NCBI GenBank assembly: GCA_945643635.1
Contig: CALZFC010000021.1
Location: forward strand, 1,097,501-1,161,500
Length of the DNA stretch: 64,000 nt
Origin: Allodiplogaster sudhausi
Lineage: Eukaryota; Nematoda; Chromadorea; Rhabditida; Diplogasteridae
Reading direction: 5' to 3'
The translations under genes were made by a program, and so were the position numbers. Shown here in pieces: positions 52,200 to 63,770 of the stretch; positions within the stretch are counted from its first letter, which is position 1; every line of letters begins with the position of its first letter. A model generated the notes under the pieces. It saw only the letters and a program-made list of their open reading frames with translations, did not search any database and was not told the origin of the DNA.

Positions 52200-55100
52200 C
52201 CCAGCTGAGGCAGGAGCTGTCTGTAAAGTAAGAGACCAATCATTTTGGAAGCGAGATATCGAAGTAAGATAAAAAGGCGTCCACGGCTTAATCGTAAACA
52301 GAACTAATAGTCCCGCATGATAACTCGCCAACTCTTAGCTAGTCAAAGGTCTTTGACATCTCATCGCACTCAGTATTAATTCACAGCGTTTAATATGTAG
52401 AGTGGCTAATCGGCAATGCGAGACACGGAAAACACGAGCAACCTTTGGATGCTCATCAGCAGTGGAAGATGAGCAGAGCTTTGCTTTCATTTCTGCACTA
52501 TCCCCGCCCCAAGAATCCCATATTTAGGATGTTTCATATTCATCCAGCGCAGTAATAACGTCATTGGAGGGAGAAGGCTCGCTGAGGACATTATACATAG
52601 ATACATATATGGCGGTGCAGAGCGAAAGAAGCGTGGAAGTGGTTCCTTTGCGTGCTCAACTGAAAGTTTTGCCTAACCGATAATTGCCAAATCGCAGCTC
52701 CTGTATCTGCTCTGTCGACGTTGGAGCGAAAAAGAAGAACGCGATTTGTCTGTGAAAGATGTGCTCCTCGATTGACTGCCTCTGGGGAACATGGAGGAAG
52801 TGTTCAATACCGCAAGGGATGAAGATCGGGAGATAAGAGAGGTAGAGAGAGAGAGAGAAAGAGAGAAAGAGAGAAGATAGAGAAAAATGGAGAGAGAAGG
52901 AGAGAGAGAGAGTAATAAAGCGGAGATACAGCGAACGGTTACAGAAAAGGGACGAAATTAGAGGATGCTCCAGCCGGAAGAAACAAAAATTAGCGAAGTC
53001 GTGGAGGTGGAAGTAAAGAATCTTGGAGGAATGTCTAATTGCCGATTGAAGAGCTGAGAAGATGGCGAGGCGCGAGCTGGTTTTAATAGGCCCCCTACTG
53101 CCAATGCCGTCGGCAGAGACACGATTACTGCTGACAGCAGCCCTGACTGATGTCTACACATTCATTCGCGGAAAGAGCAACACATGATTCGATGACAGTG
53201 AAGAGAACGAGAGGAGGCGGATGTCCGTGGAATCGCTATTCAATGCCCAATGATATCATCACATGGCAGAACAAAGGAAGGAGGACTCCTCCTACCTTTC
53301 TCATCTCGAATTCTGCATTTTTATAAAGAAGCACACGTACCGAGCAAAGACAACTGCATTAATCTGAATGATTCATGGCGAAGAAGAGAAAGAAGCACTC
53401 CTGGTACACTTTGTAAACCAGGAAGAAGCATTCTCTCTCTCTCATCATCTACGCGTGCAGGATGACGATAATCACTTTCACATGGAGCTGCTAACTGGGC
53501 ATTCATTCCTTTCGAGCAGCCTCCCACTAATTGCTCAGCTGAACAGAGTCATAACAAGCAGTCTGTGCAGCGTGCGTGGTTCAGATGGCACTTTGGAAGT
53601 AATTTCTTGCAATTCGTGGACGGACCTAGAGAGAGACTTCTTCTAGCAGCTACCAGATCCTTGGAGTAGAACACATGGCTGAGCTTCTTATTAAATAGCA
53701 GAGTCGGACTGAAATGGTGTCATGAAATTGTTGCAAGAGAGAGAGAGAGAGAGAAAGAGAGAGAAAGAGAGAAAGAGAGACAGAGAGTGAGAGAGAGAAA
53801 GAGAAAGAAAGAGAGAAAGAGAGGCAGAGAGAGTGAGAGGGAGAGAGGTTGCAAAACTATTCTCCGCCCCCACGGTACAACAGACACCAGGCCACTTTCT
53901 CCAAGGCGGCAACATGGCACGCCGTCTTCAAGCCAGTAGAAAAAAGAACTCGATGTAATTTAATTCTCATGAGAATGTTGACACCCAGCACTGAATAGAG
54001 TCAATTTTCAGCAATAATAAATGTCTTTTTTTTTCAGTTCACATCATTCCCTGAAGGCAATTAATTGGCAAGAAGGTTTTCTGTGACTGGCAGTTTTGTT
54101 CTCTCCTGCAGTGATTTTCCTTGAGCTGTAGTTTGGTTTGAGTGGAGTCGAAAAGGAACATGAGCTTGCAGTTGTGACACTCCGCAATAATGAGATCATT
54201 ATTGCCTGCTAGTGCTTACACGGACTTACTTGGCAATGGCAATATTACTTTTCTGATTGTTTGAAGTTCTGTGATATAAAGTAGTAACAGCAATCAGTGT
54301 GCCGTCGTCCATTCCATTTCTTAGAACGTGAAGGACTACTGTGCATGAATCTAATATGAGTAATCAGAAGCGGGCTTTTTTTTCGAGATGAGAATGACAC
54401 CTTATGTGCACAATAAGTTGGCAAAAAATAATGATCACATTCACTTTGATGGTAAGGAGAACAATACAGCAGACAAAAGTATTAAAAAATAGATCCGCTT
54501 ACCAAGCTGTGCTTGATAGCATATTTAAATAAATACATGAACATGGATGCATGCACATTTAGCACTGCCTTTAATGAGCGAAAGAATGAACAGCTCGTTC
54601 ACAATCAGCAACTCTTTTGTGCTTGCAGTCCAAGGCTGCTGTCCTGCCTTCTTTGTATTCTTCAGGAATGGTGATTTGCCTCTTTCTCCAGAGACAGCAT
54701 CACTTAACCAGTGCTTTCGAGCTACTTGCTGCTTTCATTTCTTAACATTCCTTGGTAGAATTCGACTTATTTTAGGAAGCCAGCGTTCCAGAGAACGTTT
54801 TCGTACCCAAAGCTTGCCGAGCTGAGCCAACCCACCTTTGCCTATTCATCAAGCAACTATCGGGAGCAACCGAAGAAGTGTCTAGCACACTATTACCTAG
54901 CAGCGAGGCATGAGAGAGTGACTAGAGAGCATGGCCGAGTGAGAGAGTCACAGTCTCGAGTTGTCCTCTTCTTGCTCACTCAGGCTGCTCTCTTTTTAGC
55001 CGGATGGCCGTGACCCAGGAACGGTGCATGACAGGTGAGGTGCTAAAGAAAGAGAGAGATGAAGAGAGAGAGAGAGAGTGCATGTGAGACAGTGAGAGAG

Positions 55101-55534
55101 CGCGAGAGCGGAAGGAAGAGAAGATATGAGAGAGTGCGAATAAGCGAGAGACAAAGGGGTGAGATAGCGACAAATTCGGTCCGAAAAGGGGAGCGATCGC
55201 GCCTTTCTCTGATTCGTTTCATCGGTCGTGCATAAATCCCTTCAACTGCCCCCTTCCTGGGATGCAGTTCTGCTGAACATTCGTAATCCTCCCAGAGCCC
55301 CTAGGGGCTGGTCAAGCGCATGTTGATATGTATGTTCTCCATATGAATCTGTCACTTGACGATGTTGCACCTCGCGTTCAAATAAATTTGCTCTTTGGTT
55401 ATATTTTGCTTTGGTTTTTGCTCTCCGACATTGTATAACTTCGCACTATATTTCTACCTTGTTCATCTCCGTGTTACATTTCGGAACATGTTGAGGAAGG
55501 GCGCGAGAGGTGTCCGAGAGAGAGAGAGCGCGAG
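52200..55534. other. Intergenic region
   Basis: This 3.3-kb stretch lies between divergent genes. It holds GA-rich arrays at 52843-52915, 53735-53845 and 55045-55130 and no exon I can support. Open frames at 53368-53646 and 54547-54825 have no recognisable product or splice context. Confidence 0.5.
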
Positions 55535-56022
55535 ATGCTGGCAGCCGCGTGGTCTCTCCTTCCTTCCCCCCTACAGTTCGCCGTCCAGGCCTATCTCTGC
55601 GTGCGCTTCCTCAAGTTCCTTTACATCATTCTTCGCAGCATCCACATTCATCTCCTATGCGGCCCTTGGGACATGACACCTCTCCTCGACTCGTGGGCAG
55701 GTTTGGCATCATATTACAACTTCGTCATTTTGCTACTATCATTTTAAACTTATATTAAGAGTTTTTTTTATAAGACGTGACAGTATATCTTTGTAAAATC
55801 TTTACCATAAACGTTATTAGCATCAGGACAAACTTGAATAAGCCTAAGGCATAGAGAGAGGAGTAGTCCTCGGTTCCCTTGAGTGGTGACTGGCTGCACC
55901 GACGGCATCGGCCGCGCGTACGCAGTCGAGCTGGCAAGGACACGCAAGTGGAGGAACTTCTATCTCATCGGCAGGAGCGAGAAGAAGCTCGCCGCGGTCA
56001 AGGACGAACTCGGTCAGCACAT

Positions 56023-56055
<33 letters not shown>

Positions 56056-58868
56056 TTCTCTTGCTCTTTTTCCCTCTCTCTATCACTCTATCTGCTTCTC
56101 TCTCTTTCTTCCCCTCTTTTTTCCGTCTCTTTCTCCCTTTCCGATCACTTATCCTATTTATAATAATCTCCTTCTATCGTATCTTACATATCTCGTTTTT
56201 ATCATTGCCCTTTTCCTAACGATTTAATTTCAATTTCATTCTGTTTAATGTAAACGCACTGGATAAAATGTTTATCCAGCGAGTTTTCATTAAACGGATG
56301 AAACTGAAATTAAATCGCTAACTATGTTAGTATATTTATTTATTTATAGAAGTTAGTCTCCTTGATCGCTGCTAACTTGGTTAGGGGAAAGAGGAACGAG
56401 TGGCAACTAAATAGTTAAAGATAGTGAAAGGAGTGAAAAGGTTAATCAGAGTATTTTTCTTTGAGAGCACAGCTTCGGCTGCACGGTGCGGACGTACGTC
56501 TTCGACTTTGCCAGCGACGACCTGGAGAGGCTGCCAGCCGAGCTCCGCACCATCAACGTCGGCTTTCTTCGTCAGATCTTGCTTTATTAACTATTACTAA
56601 TTTGTAATAGTTATATAAGAAATCAATTATCCCGCGGGCACGTCTGCAAAAAGAGCACATGATCCAAAAGTCAAACCGAGCGGAAATGAAAAGAGTGCAA
56701 GAGAGTGCATTCATCGCACTCAAGACCCTTCTTTCCGTTTCTCTGGTTTTTCAGAATGACCCTTATTAGGTTGGAGTCGAACCTAATCGCAGCGATCTTA
56801 GAACCTACTGGTCACTAATTAGGCATAACAAAATCATAATTAGGCTCGGAATCCTCATAATTAGGACTCATTTCGAGCCTAATTATACACATGTGGCAAA
56901 CTTTATCTGTGGACTTTATCTTTATCCAACAACTGACACTTGGTCCAAACTGACACTTGGCGCAAACTGGCACTTGGCCCAACTGACACTTGGTCCAACT
57001 GGCACTTGGCCCAACTTGCACTTGGCCCAACAAATGGATGGCACTTGGCCCAACAACTGCCACTTGGCCCAATGCTGAAAGCTAAAAAAAAGGTCATTGC
57101 GTTATATTGAAACAAACTTGAGAATCGTCCGAGCGGGTGATGATTCCCGCTTCTAGAACGCAGCACAATCTGATACAATGAAAACTATCACAAAACATCA
57201 GTATGTAAACAACAATAACTGAAAAACAGCAAGTTGTGAAAAACAAGGCAAACTCCAGCTTATTATTTCGGTGTGGCGTCCTCCGCCATGTCATAAAAAA
57301 CGCTACGGTACTTGGCACCAAAAACGGTTAGGCTAAAAACAACCTAAGTTAGGTACGAAATGCTTCAAATTAGGCTCGAGTTTCACTCCAGCCTAATAAG
57401 GCTCATTCTGAAAAACCAGAGTTGTTTATTCACACGTTGGCGAAGAGTGAAAAGGGAAAGTGTTTGCCAGCCCCGGGCTCTGACTGAGGAAATGACGGGA
57501 GAGCGGGGAAAGGATTTTAGTGCGTTCGCCGAGATCAGTGCTCTCCGGATACTAATCGCAAGTAAGCGGGTCGTCCTCTTGCAGTCAACTGCTGCGGCAT
57601 TGCTCCCGATCAGGTCGGCACCATGGCAGAAATGCCAGAGGGAATGCAATCCAAGGTGCTCAGGGTCAACCTCATGTCAGCTGTTAAGGTACAATTCTGT
57701 TGTTCCTCTCTCACACTCTTTCTCTATCTCTTCATTTCTCGCCTTCTCACTTTTAAAAGTTTGATGATCCGGTATAAGAGAAGTATAGATCCGGTTCGAG
57801 TTGAATGCTAGCGAAAGCGAGGGATGAAAACAGGGAAAGCCCGGATGAACTACTATGCTCAGGGTACAATGACCTACCGCAAACGTGGTCATATTTCATG
57901 ACAAGCTTTGAGATGGTCGAACTAATCCTGCCTGGTATGCTGGAGAGAGACCGCGGAACCATCGTCAATGTCTCATCCATTACAGTTAGTTTTTATTCAG
58001 TCATTTACGAAATGTTTTTTTTTAATTGTTTCTCTTTTGCGTCTATACGTAAAACGATAGATTGGTAACCAAACGATTCAACTGTCTGATGTGCATCGTC
58101 TAACACCTTCTTTTATTAAGTCGAAATAAGTTGAGTCTTTCATGCCAAATCGTTCTAGCCATAACACAAGCCAATTTCTGTCATTCATCTCTCGGTCAGA
58201 TAGACGAGGGATTAAAATCAATATGCTCTCTATAAACTTGTGAATGTGCATTGTTGAGAATGCCAATTCTTCTCGTTCCTATTCCTGCTAGAAATATTTC
58301 AATCATTTTTTAGTAAGCAAGAATTCAAGGAATAAAAGAAATCATTAATTAATAGCATTCTTAATGTTATTTTAAAATGATTAATTGAGCTGAAAAGTTG
58401 AACAGATCAAACTTTAAAGGGATGGCGGCCAATTCCCTACATTGGCACGTACCCGGCGAGCAAGGCAGCCCTCTCATTCTTCACTGACTCGCTCTCCGAC
58501 GAATTCAGCAACACCAATGTCAAGATTCAGGTGTGAGCATGCGAGTAGAGTCTTCTTGTACAGTCTTTTTCATTGATGGCTCTCTCACTCTCTCACTCTT
58601 TTAATTTTCTCTTTCCCTCTTTATCTCGCTCTTCCTATATTACTATCTCTTGCCCCTCCCCACATCCCTATATCTCTCCCTCAACTCTTCATCTTCTTTA
58701 GTGGCCGAGAATGCTAGAGTTCCCGGTCAGCGTCCTTGAGATGGCCGGCCATTTAGTCACTTCCTTCTACTTGCGCACTCTCTCCTCTCTCTCTTTCTCT
58801 CTCTCTCTCTCTGTCTGCCTCTCGTTTAAAGCAAATTCTTGCATTTTCTCATCACATCTCCCTCTTTA

Positions 58869-58945
<77 letters not shown>

Positions 58946-60194
58946 GTCTGCCTCTCGTTCTCTACTCTCCAGATTCCAGATTCATATCAACAAGACCAAG
59001 TGAGTACTCTAGCAAAGATCGCATCATTCTCCTCTGCGATTGTACTTAGTTGTAACTACCGTATTATTTGCATGAGCACAGTTCAAAATTTACGGCCACT
59101 TCAAGATATCCTGGATTGCTCTCTCGCTCTTTTTTTTTTCTATTTCTGGGAAATGTGCAATCGCTCACCTTGAGCGGATTTACTTTTCTTGGAGCCAGAG
59201 TTTCGTACTTCTCGTCATATCTAATTCTGCTTTCCTCACTCGATATCGTTCTTATTCTCTCACTCTCTCACTCTTTCACTCATTCTCACACTTTCTCTCG
59301 CTCTCTCTCCCTGTCTCTTTCGATGTCTCTCTGTCTCTCTTTATGTCTGGCATTCACTTTTCTCTCTCTCTATCTCGGCCAGTCTTTGTCTTTCCATGGC
59401 TCTCTCTCTCTCTCTCTCTATGTCCCATGTCTCAATGTCTGTTGATTTCAGTATCTAATCCCGATGTTGGTGGCGACCAAGGTCGCGAAGTACGAAGCTG
59501 ACGAGGCGAACAACATCTTCGTGGTGTCGACCGAGACGTTCGCCCGGCAGGCCGTCCGCCTCATTGGCCTGACGCACCAGGCGACTGGCTGCTGGCAGCA
59601 CGACGTGCAGGTACGAGCAGGCAAGGGTAGCTTCATCCCCCCTCCCCCTCCCTACACCCTCGAGGCACTTATAATCCATCCCTCCCCTCGAACATCTTCA
59701 TGAAGGTGCTCGAGACTTCTCTTCCTCTCCTCTCCTTGCCTCTTTGCATTCCATGCTAGACATTGTCGCAGACGATAGACGTATTTGCATATCGGACCCA
59801 TTGTCACGAGGCGCACAGACGTGCACACACGTCATGAATAAGACTTAATTCTTTTCTTCTCCTCTTTCTCTTTTATCTCTACTCCTCTTGATCCTCTCTC
59901 CCTCTCTCTCTCTCTTTGTCTCTTCGTCTCTCTCCCCCTCACATTCTCTCTACCTCACACCAATTCCTAAGTACTCTCACACACTGCTGACCTTGCACTT
60001 GCCGGCTGAGCCGAATGCGACTTGGCTCGGCTGGAGACATCCATACAATTCTCGACGTCTTCTCATTTTGCATGCTCTTTCTCTCACTTCTCTCTCGCTC
60101 TCCTTTTGACTCAACTGAGCAGGCAAACATGGCCGTCTCCACAGCCTTTGACAGTATGCTCTTCATCCCTCTCTTTTTCTCTCACATTCTTCTC

Positions 60195-60242
<48 letters not shown>

Positions 60243-60717
60243 CAACTTCCCATCTCGTGGCTTTTCCCTCGACCGTTTCTTCACTGTGTATTGTTAGTAG
60301 CCCTCTCCTCACCAACACCTCCCAACTTCTTTCCTCATTCCTCATCTTCATTATCCCTTCCATCTCAAGACGTTCTTTCTTGTCTGTCGCCCTTTTCCGC
60401 ACTCGCCGCCCGGCGTTCCCGTTCATGTAGCTTGTACTTCACCTTTCTTGTTTACTTCGCCTCTATCTCTCTCTCTCTCTCTCTTCCTCTCATGCCTGCG
60501 TACTCTCTTCACGTGTTGTCATTCATTTTCATCGAAGACGAGACCCGCCCATCGGCCTCTGCGCCGATACGCGGCAGTCACGGTCCGCCACCTCTTATTC
60601 TCTCCTGTCTGTCTCTCTTTCCCTTTCTCTATTACTTTCTCCTCCAACCCTAGCCTCAACTCTACTCTATCTCACAGGTTCATCTTCTTCATTCCCTTCT
60701 CTCTCTCTCTGTCTCTG

Positions 60718-60756
<39 letters not shown>

Positions 60757-61229
60757 ATCACCACAGTCACCGCCTACAGAACAGTTCTGTCTAGTGGCTG
60801 CGATGTGAGAAGGCGTCTACCCACCTTCTCGGCCCCTTCCTTCATGGCCGTTCCTCACTGAATAGAGTACCTCTCCCCATCGTACGCCGGACCCTGACCC
60901 TACTTTACGTTATCTTCCTTTTATTTCTGGAAATCCTATGGGAATCGCGATCTTATGTCAGTGCTGGTCTTTTAGGTCAAAGAACATAATAATAAACTAT
61001 ATTCTTTTCTTAATTAATAGGATATATTTATGTCAATATATAGTCAGTTAGTATTGACCTGCACTTCTAATGCTATCAATTTAAAAGGTCGTCCTCTTGC
61101 TTGAAGGTGGCCTTTGGGACGTTGCTGTCATTTTGGCTCTTCAAGAAGATCTTTGTCCCGCTCGTGATGCTTGGCGTGCACAAGAAGCGTGTTGCCAACT
61201 ACGTCAGCACTCACGCCAAGACAGCCTGA
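55535..61229 (+). CDS. Very-long-chain 3-ketoacyl-CoA reductase / 17-beta-HSD type 12-like SDR
   Basis: Exons: 55535-55700, 55884-56012, 56466-56570, 57614-57688, 57913-57984, 58420-58530, 59452-59610 and 61107-61229. It is a classical short-chain dehydrogenase: an N-terminal membrane helix (residues 1-50), the NADP loop [12 protein letters not shown], the segment [10 protein letters not shown], the catalytic Ser in N-V-S-S, Y-P-A-S-K with catalytic Tyr and Lys, and V-A-T-K after it. It resembles human HSD17B12 and C. elegans LET-767, ER enzymes of fatty-acid elongation. The C-terminus ends in a second hydrophobic segment and a basic tail. The expected V-N-N of the N-N-x-G motif, between exons 3 and 4, is not found: exon 3 ends V-G-F-L and exon 4 starts V-G, and their phases do not match. 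The intron between them carries an inverted-repeat element, so the gene may be damaged or have a micro-exon. Confidence 0.88.
56220..56317. repeat. 98-bp near-perfect palindrome (foldback insert)
   Basis: Arms of 48 bases (56220-56267 and 56270-56317) are reverse complements with about five mismatches and a loop of two to three bases. The bases ctaac occur on both sides (56216-56220 and 56318-56322), as a target-site duplication would. It lies in intron 2 of the reductase gene. Confidence 0.88.
56741..57421. mobile_element. MITE-like element with terminal inverted repeats
   Basis: The left end (56741-56786, starting ctctggtttttcagaatga) is the reverse complement of the right end (57366-57421) with a few mismatches and one small gap. 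Both then continue ccttattagg. Inside are further copies of a taattaggctcg block in both orientations and an eight-copy minisatellite. No transposase frame is present, so it would be non-autonomous. No clear target-site duplication was identified. It sits in the reductase intron exactly where part of the conserved N-N-x-G coding sequence is missing. Confidence 0.75.
56932..57073 (+). repeat. Minisatellite, eight copies of a cacttggcccaa unit
   Basis: The core cacttgg(c/t)cc-aa recurs eight times at 15-23 base spacing inside the inverted-repeat element. Variation is mainly cc/tc/cg after cttgg and in the spacer ctg/tg. Confidence 0.95.
58871..58945 (+). repeat. (CT)n microsatellite in reductase intron 6
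   Basis: CT dinucleotides run almost uninterrupted. A similar block precedes it at 58785-58812; both are followed by the same tgtctgcctctcgtt stretch, indicating a local duplication of array plus flank. Confidence 0.9.
60198..60753 (+). repeat. Cluster of (CT)n arrays in the last reductase intron
   Basis: CT runs at 60198-60240, 60465-60485 and 60698-60753 lie in the 1.5-kb intron before the last exon. They generate long Ser/Leu/Phe-rich open frames (for example 60015-60653) that I regard as artefacts. Confidence 0.85.
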
Positions 61230-62857
61230 GAGGAGAGCGACGAATTAGGACGACCACTCAGAGGGAGCGCGCCTAGACAAACTCATGCCAAACGCTCCAA
61301 TGAATGTCACAAACCTTCGTCTGCTCTCGACAGTCCTGTCTCAACTGGTTCCACTCTTGAATTCACGCTATTTCTAAGGCATCTCAAGTTCAATTCCGTT
61401 CATTCCCCTTTCCCCGCTTTTGCTCATTTACTGTGTAGCGGCTCACTCATCCATTCCGTCAGGCCCTGAAATTGCCCTTCTATCCATGGTTCATAAAAGA
61501 CAGTATTAGACTATTAACAAATCGTTTTACTTTTGATCAGAGATGGCTTTTTTTATAGAATAAAAATAATAATTTAATTCGTGTGAAATCTCGCTTCTAC
61601 TCATAATGTTACTTTAGAAAATATTTGGCATTGCATTTTCTTTTGATATGTCACCATCTTAAATAGGCTGTATATTCTAGTTGCAGGCGGGATTTACTCC
61701 TTTATCGTGTAATTTAAATTGCTGACGTATCCCAAATTTATCAGCTAAATGTCCCCAGATCCCTTGCGCACGCTCCACTCGGATTTCGTTGCTTTCAAAC
61801 TACGTTTTTGTAAAGGTTTTTTTGTGTTGAAATTTCACGAACAATCTTTATTTTCGAAGAAAAATTTCTTTTTGTAAATGAGAAACGTAGTTAAATGGTG
61901 CGTTATTCCGAGTGCGACAGCGGCTGCGCACACACAACAGCTCCACCTGTGATATGGCCGGCATGTGTGGAAAGAGGCCCCTCCCGCCCCCCAGGCAGGA
62001 CACGCCCTCGAATACTCTGTCCTTCGCACTTGAGTCCATAGGACTCTTTCTCTTTCTCTTGCTTTTTAAACTCGTCGTTTTATAATAATATCCGTTTCCT
62101 GAGTCCTCTCTGAATTCATTCCGTCGCGGCAAGTATCCTCTCCACTCAGATCGCAACCTCTCGGACAATCTTGTCCAATTTAAGAGAGATTACCCCTCTA
62201 AAACTAACTCAATTTCGTCTATGTAATGTTTTAGCCCTATGCAGATTGTGCATACTCTGATGTCCTCTGTTTACCGTTAGATAGTAGTCTGGAAGCCGTG
62301 TGCTCCCTTAACACTGACCATTGAACCACCTCGTGCGGCTTACTGCGGTACCGCCAAGTGCCTTCGTAAGAAAAAGAAAAAGAAATACTTTTATGATGTG
62401 CAACAAGTGCCTTATCTTCGTCGGCCGTCTGCGTTTTCAGGCCTTTGACTGAATTCTCTCTCACATGCATTGTCATATCAACCACTCTTTTCATTGAAGC
62501 CTATTCATTTCTGTTTGTATTGTGAGCAATAAAGAGAGACTTCATGTGTGGTATCAATCTATGAACATCAGAGGAGGGCGCTTTACGGCTGCAGAATAAT
62601 CTCGATGATACACCACGGCGATTCCGATCTCTCTGCTTGGAACAGCCTTATCATCCCGTCTTCCGGTAGGTTCGTGTGGCTGCTGCCTCTGGCTGACCTG
62701 AGGGATAGTGCTTCTGAGGGGGCGGAGGAGATTCGGGCACCTGCAAGGGAGCATCACAACTGCAGAGAACTGATAGTTATATATAGTCGACTCATTCAAA
62801 TATTCCAATTTAATTGTAAAGGAAAATAATTTCAATTGCACATCACTGACCGGAATA
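61230..62857. other. Convergent intergenic region, 3' UTRs
   Basis: The region lies between the reductase 3' end (+) and the collagen 3' end (-). No coding exon is supported. Confidence 0.55.
61559..61564 (+). promoter_or_regulatory. Polyadenylation signal AATAAA
   Basis: AATAAA lies 330 bases after the reductase stop in an AT-rich context and is a plausible 3' end. Confidence 0.4.
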
Positions 62858-63770
62858 TCACTTCTTTTTTCCACGAAAATTAGCATTTTTAAGGGGAGAC
62901 AAAACCTCCTCCTCCTCGGCAACAGGTGCTGTGAGAGCAGGAGCGGGAATAGGGGCTGATGCAGAAGTTGTTTTAGTCGCTGGACCGCCCTTGCTTTTGC
63001 CCCCTCCACCGCCGCCTGGCCCTCGACTTGGGCAGGCACAATAATTGGCATCTTCGCCAGGAGAGCCCTGAATCAGAAGTTTCTCCAGGTTGTGACATGT
63101 TTTTTTAATAAATAAAATATACGAATGCAACAAGTTCTCTCGCATATGTACACTGACATCATTGCCTGGCTGGCCGGCGTGTCCGGCATAGCCGGGCTGG
63201 TCGGGGGCATCGATGGGCCCGCCGGGGCCGACTCCGCCCATGATGCCCGGCTGCCCCTACATGCCCGCGTACCCCGGCATACCGTTCATGCCGACCTCTC
63301 CGTTCGGTCCCTTCATCCCTGGCGATCCCTTCGTTCCCTTGACCCCGTCTACGCCCTTGCCTCCCGGTTCGCAGTCATTGCCTGCACCGCCCGGCATGCC
63401 CGCCTCTCCCGGCGGCCCCATCATGCATGGCATGCCTGACATGCCGTGGCGGCCTTCTCGACCGGCTTCTCCCTTAAATTCATTATATTTAGCTTGTCGA
63501 AAAATTGAATAAAATTGACGAAGCCATATAAAAGCTACTAACCGGCCGCTCGACTGGCCCCGGTGGTCCTGGATTGCCAGGGTGGCCTGGCGGGCCGGGC
63601 GGGCATATCCGGCATGAGCCGGGCTCGTTCTCACTTTCCGGTGTCACTCCCGGGTGGTCCGATCTCACCAGGCATGCCGGCCTCGCCGTCGCTGCCTACC
63701 TTTCCCAGCGTATCGGGTGGGCCAGAGCCACACGCGCCCGCTCCCGACTTGCACGCTTAACGAGCGACTG
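62858..63770 (-). pseudogene. Nematode cuticle collagen, degenerate copy
   Basis: Minus-strand parts: an upstream block about 63543-63770, then 63158-63472, then 62858-63067 (stop TGA 62858-62860). The domain order is that of nematode cuticle collagens: a short Gly-X-Y block after a C-x6-C pair, a C-R-I-C-P-P-G-P-P-G junction, a long Gly-X-Y block, and a C-terminal segment with C-A-C-P-S-R plus a Gly-rich tail. The last two introns join in phase 0. Several faults exist. The first Gly-X-Y block and the C-R-I-C junction are in different frames with no usable intron between. There is an in-frame TAG at 63257-63259. Gly positions are replaced by Asp or Glu (D-T-L, D-A-P-D-Q-P, V-E-R-P). The N-terminal membrane/propeptide region was not found and may lie beyond 64000. 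Decay is the simplest reading; sequence errors are the alternative. Confidence 0.8.

Noticed and set aside
60015..60861. Plus-strand 137-212 codon Ser/Leu-rich frames
   Set aside because: CT microsatellite clusters inside the last intron of the reductase gene.
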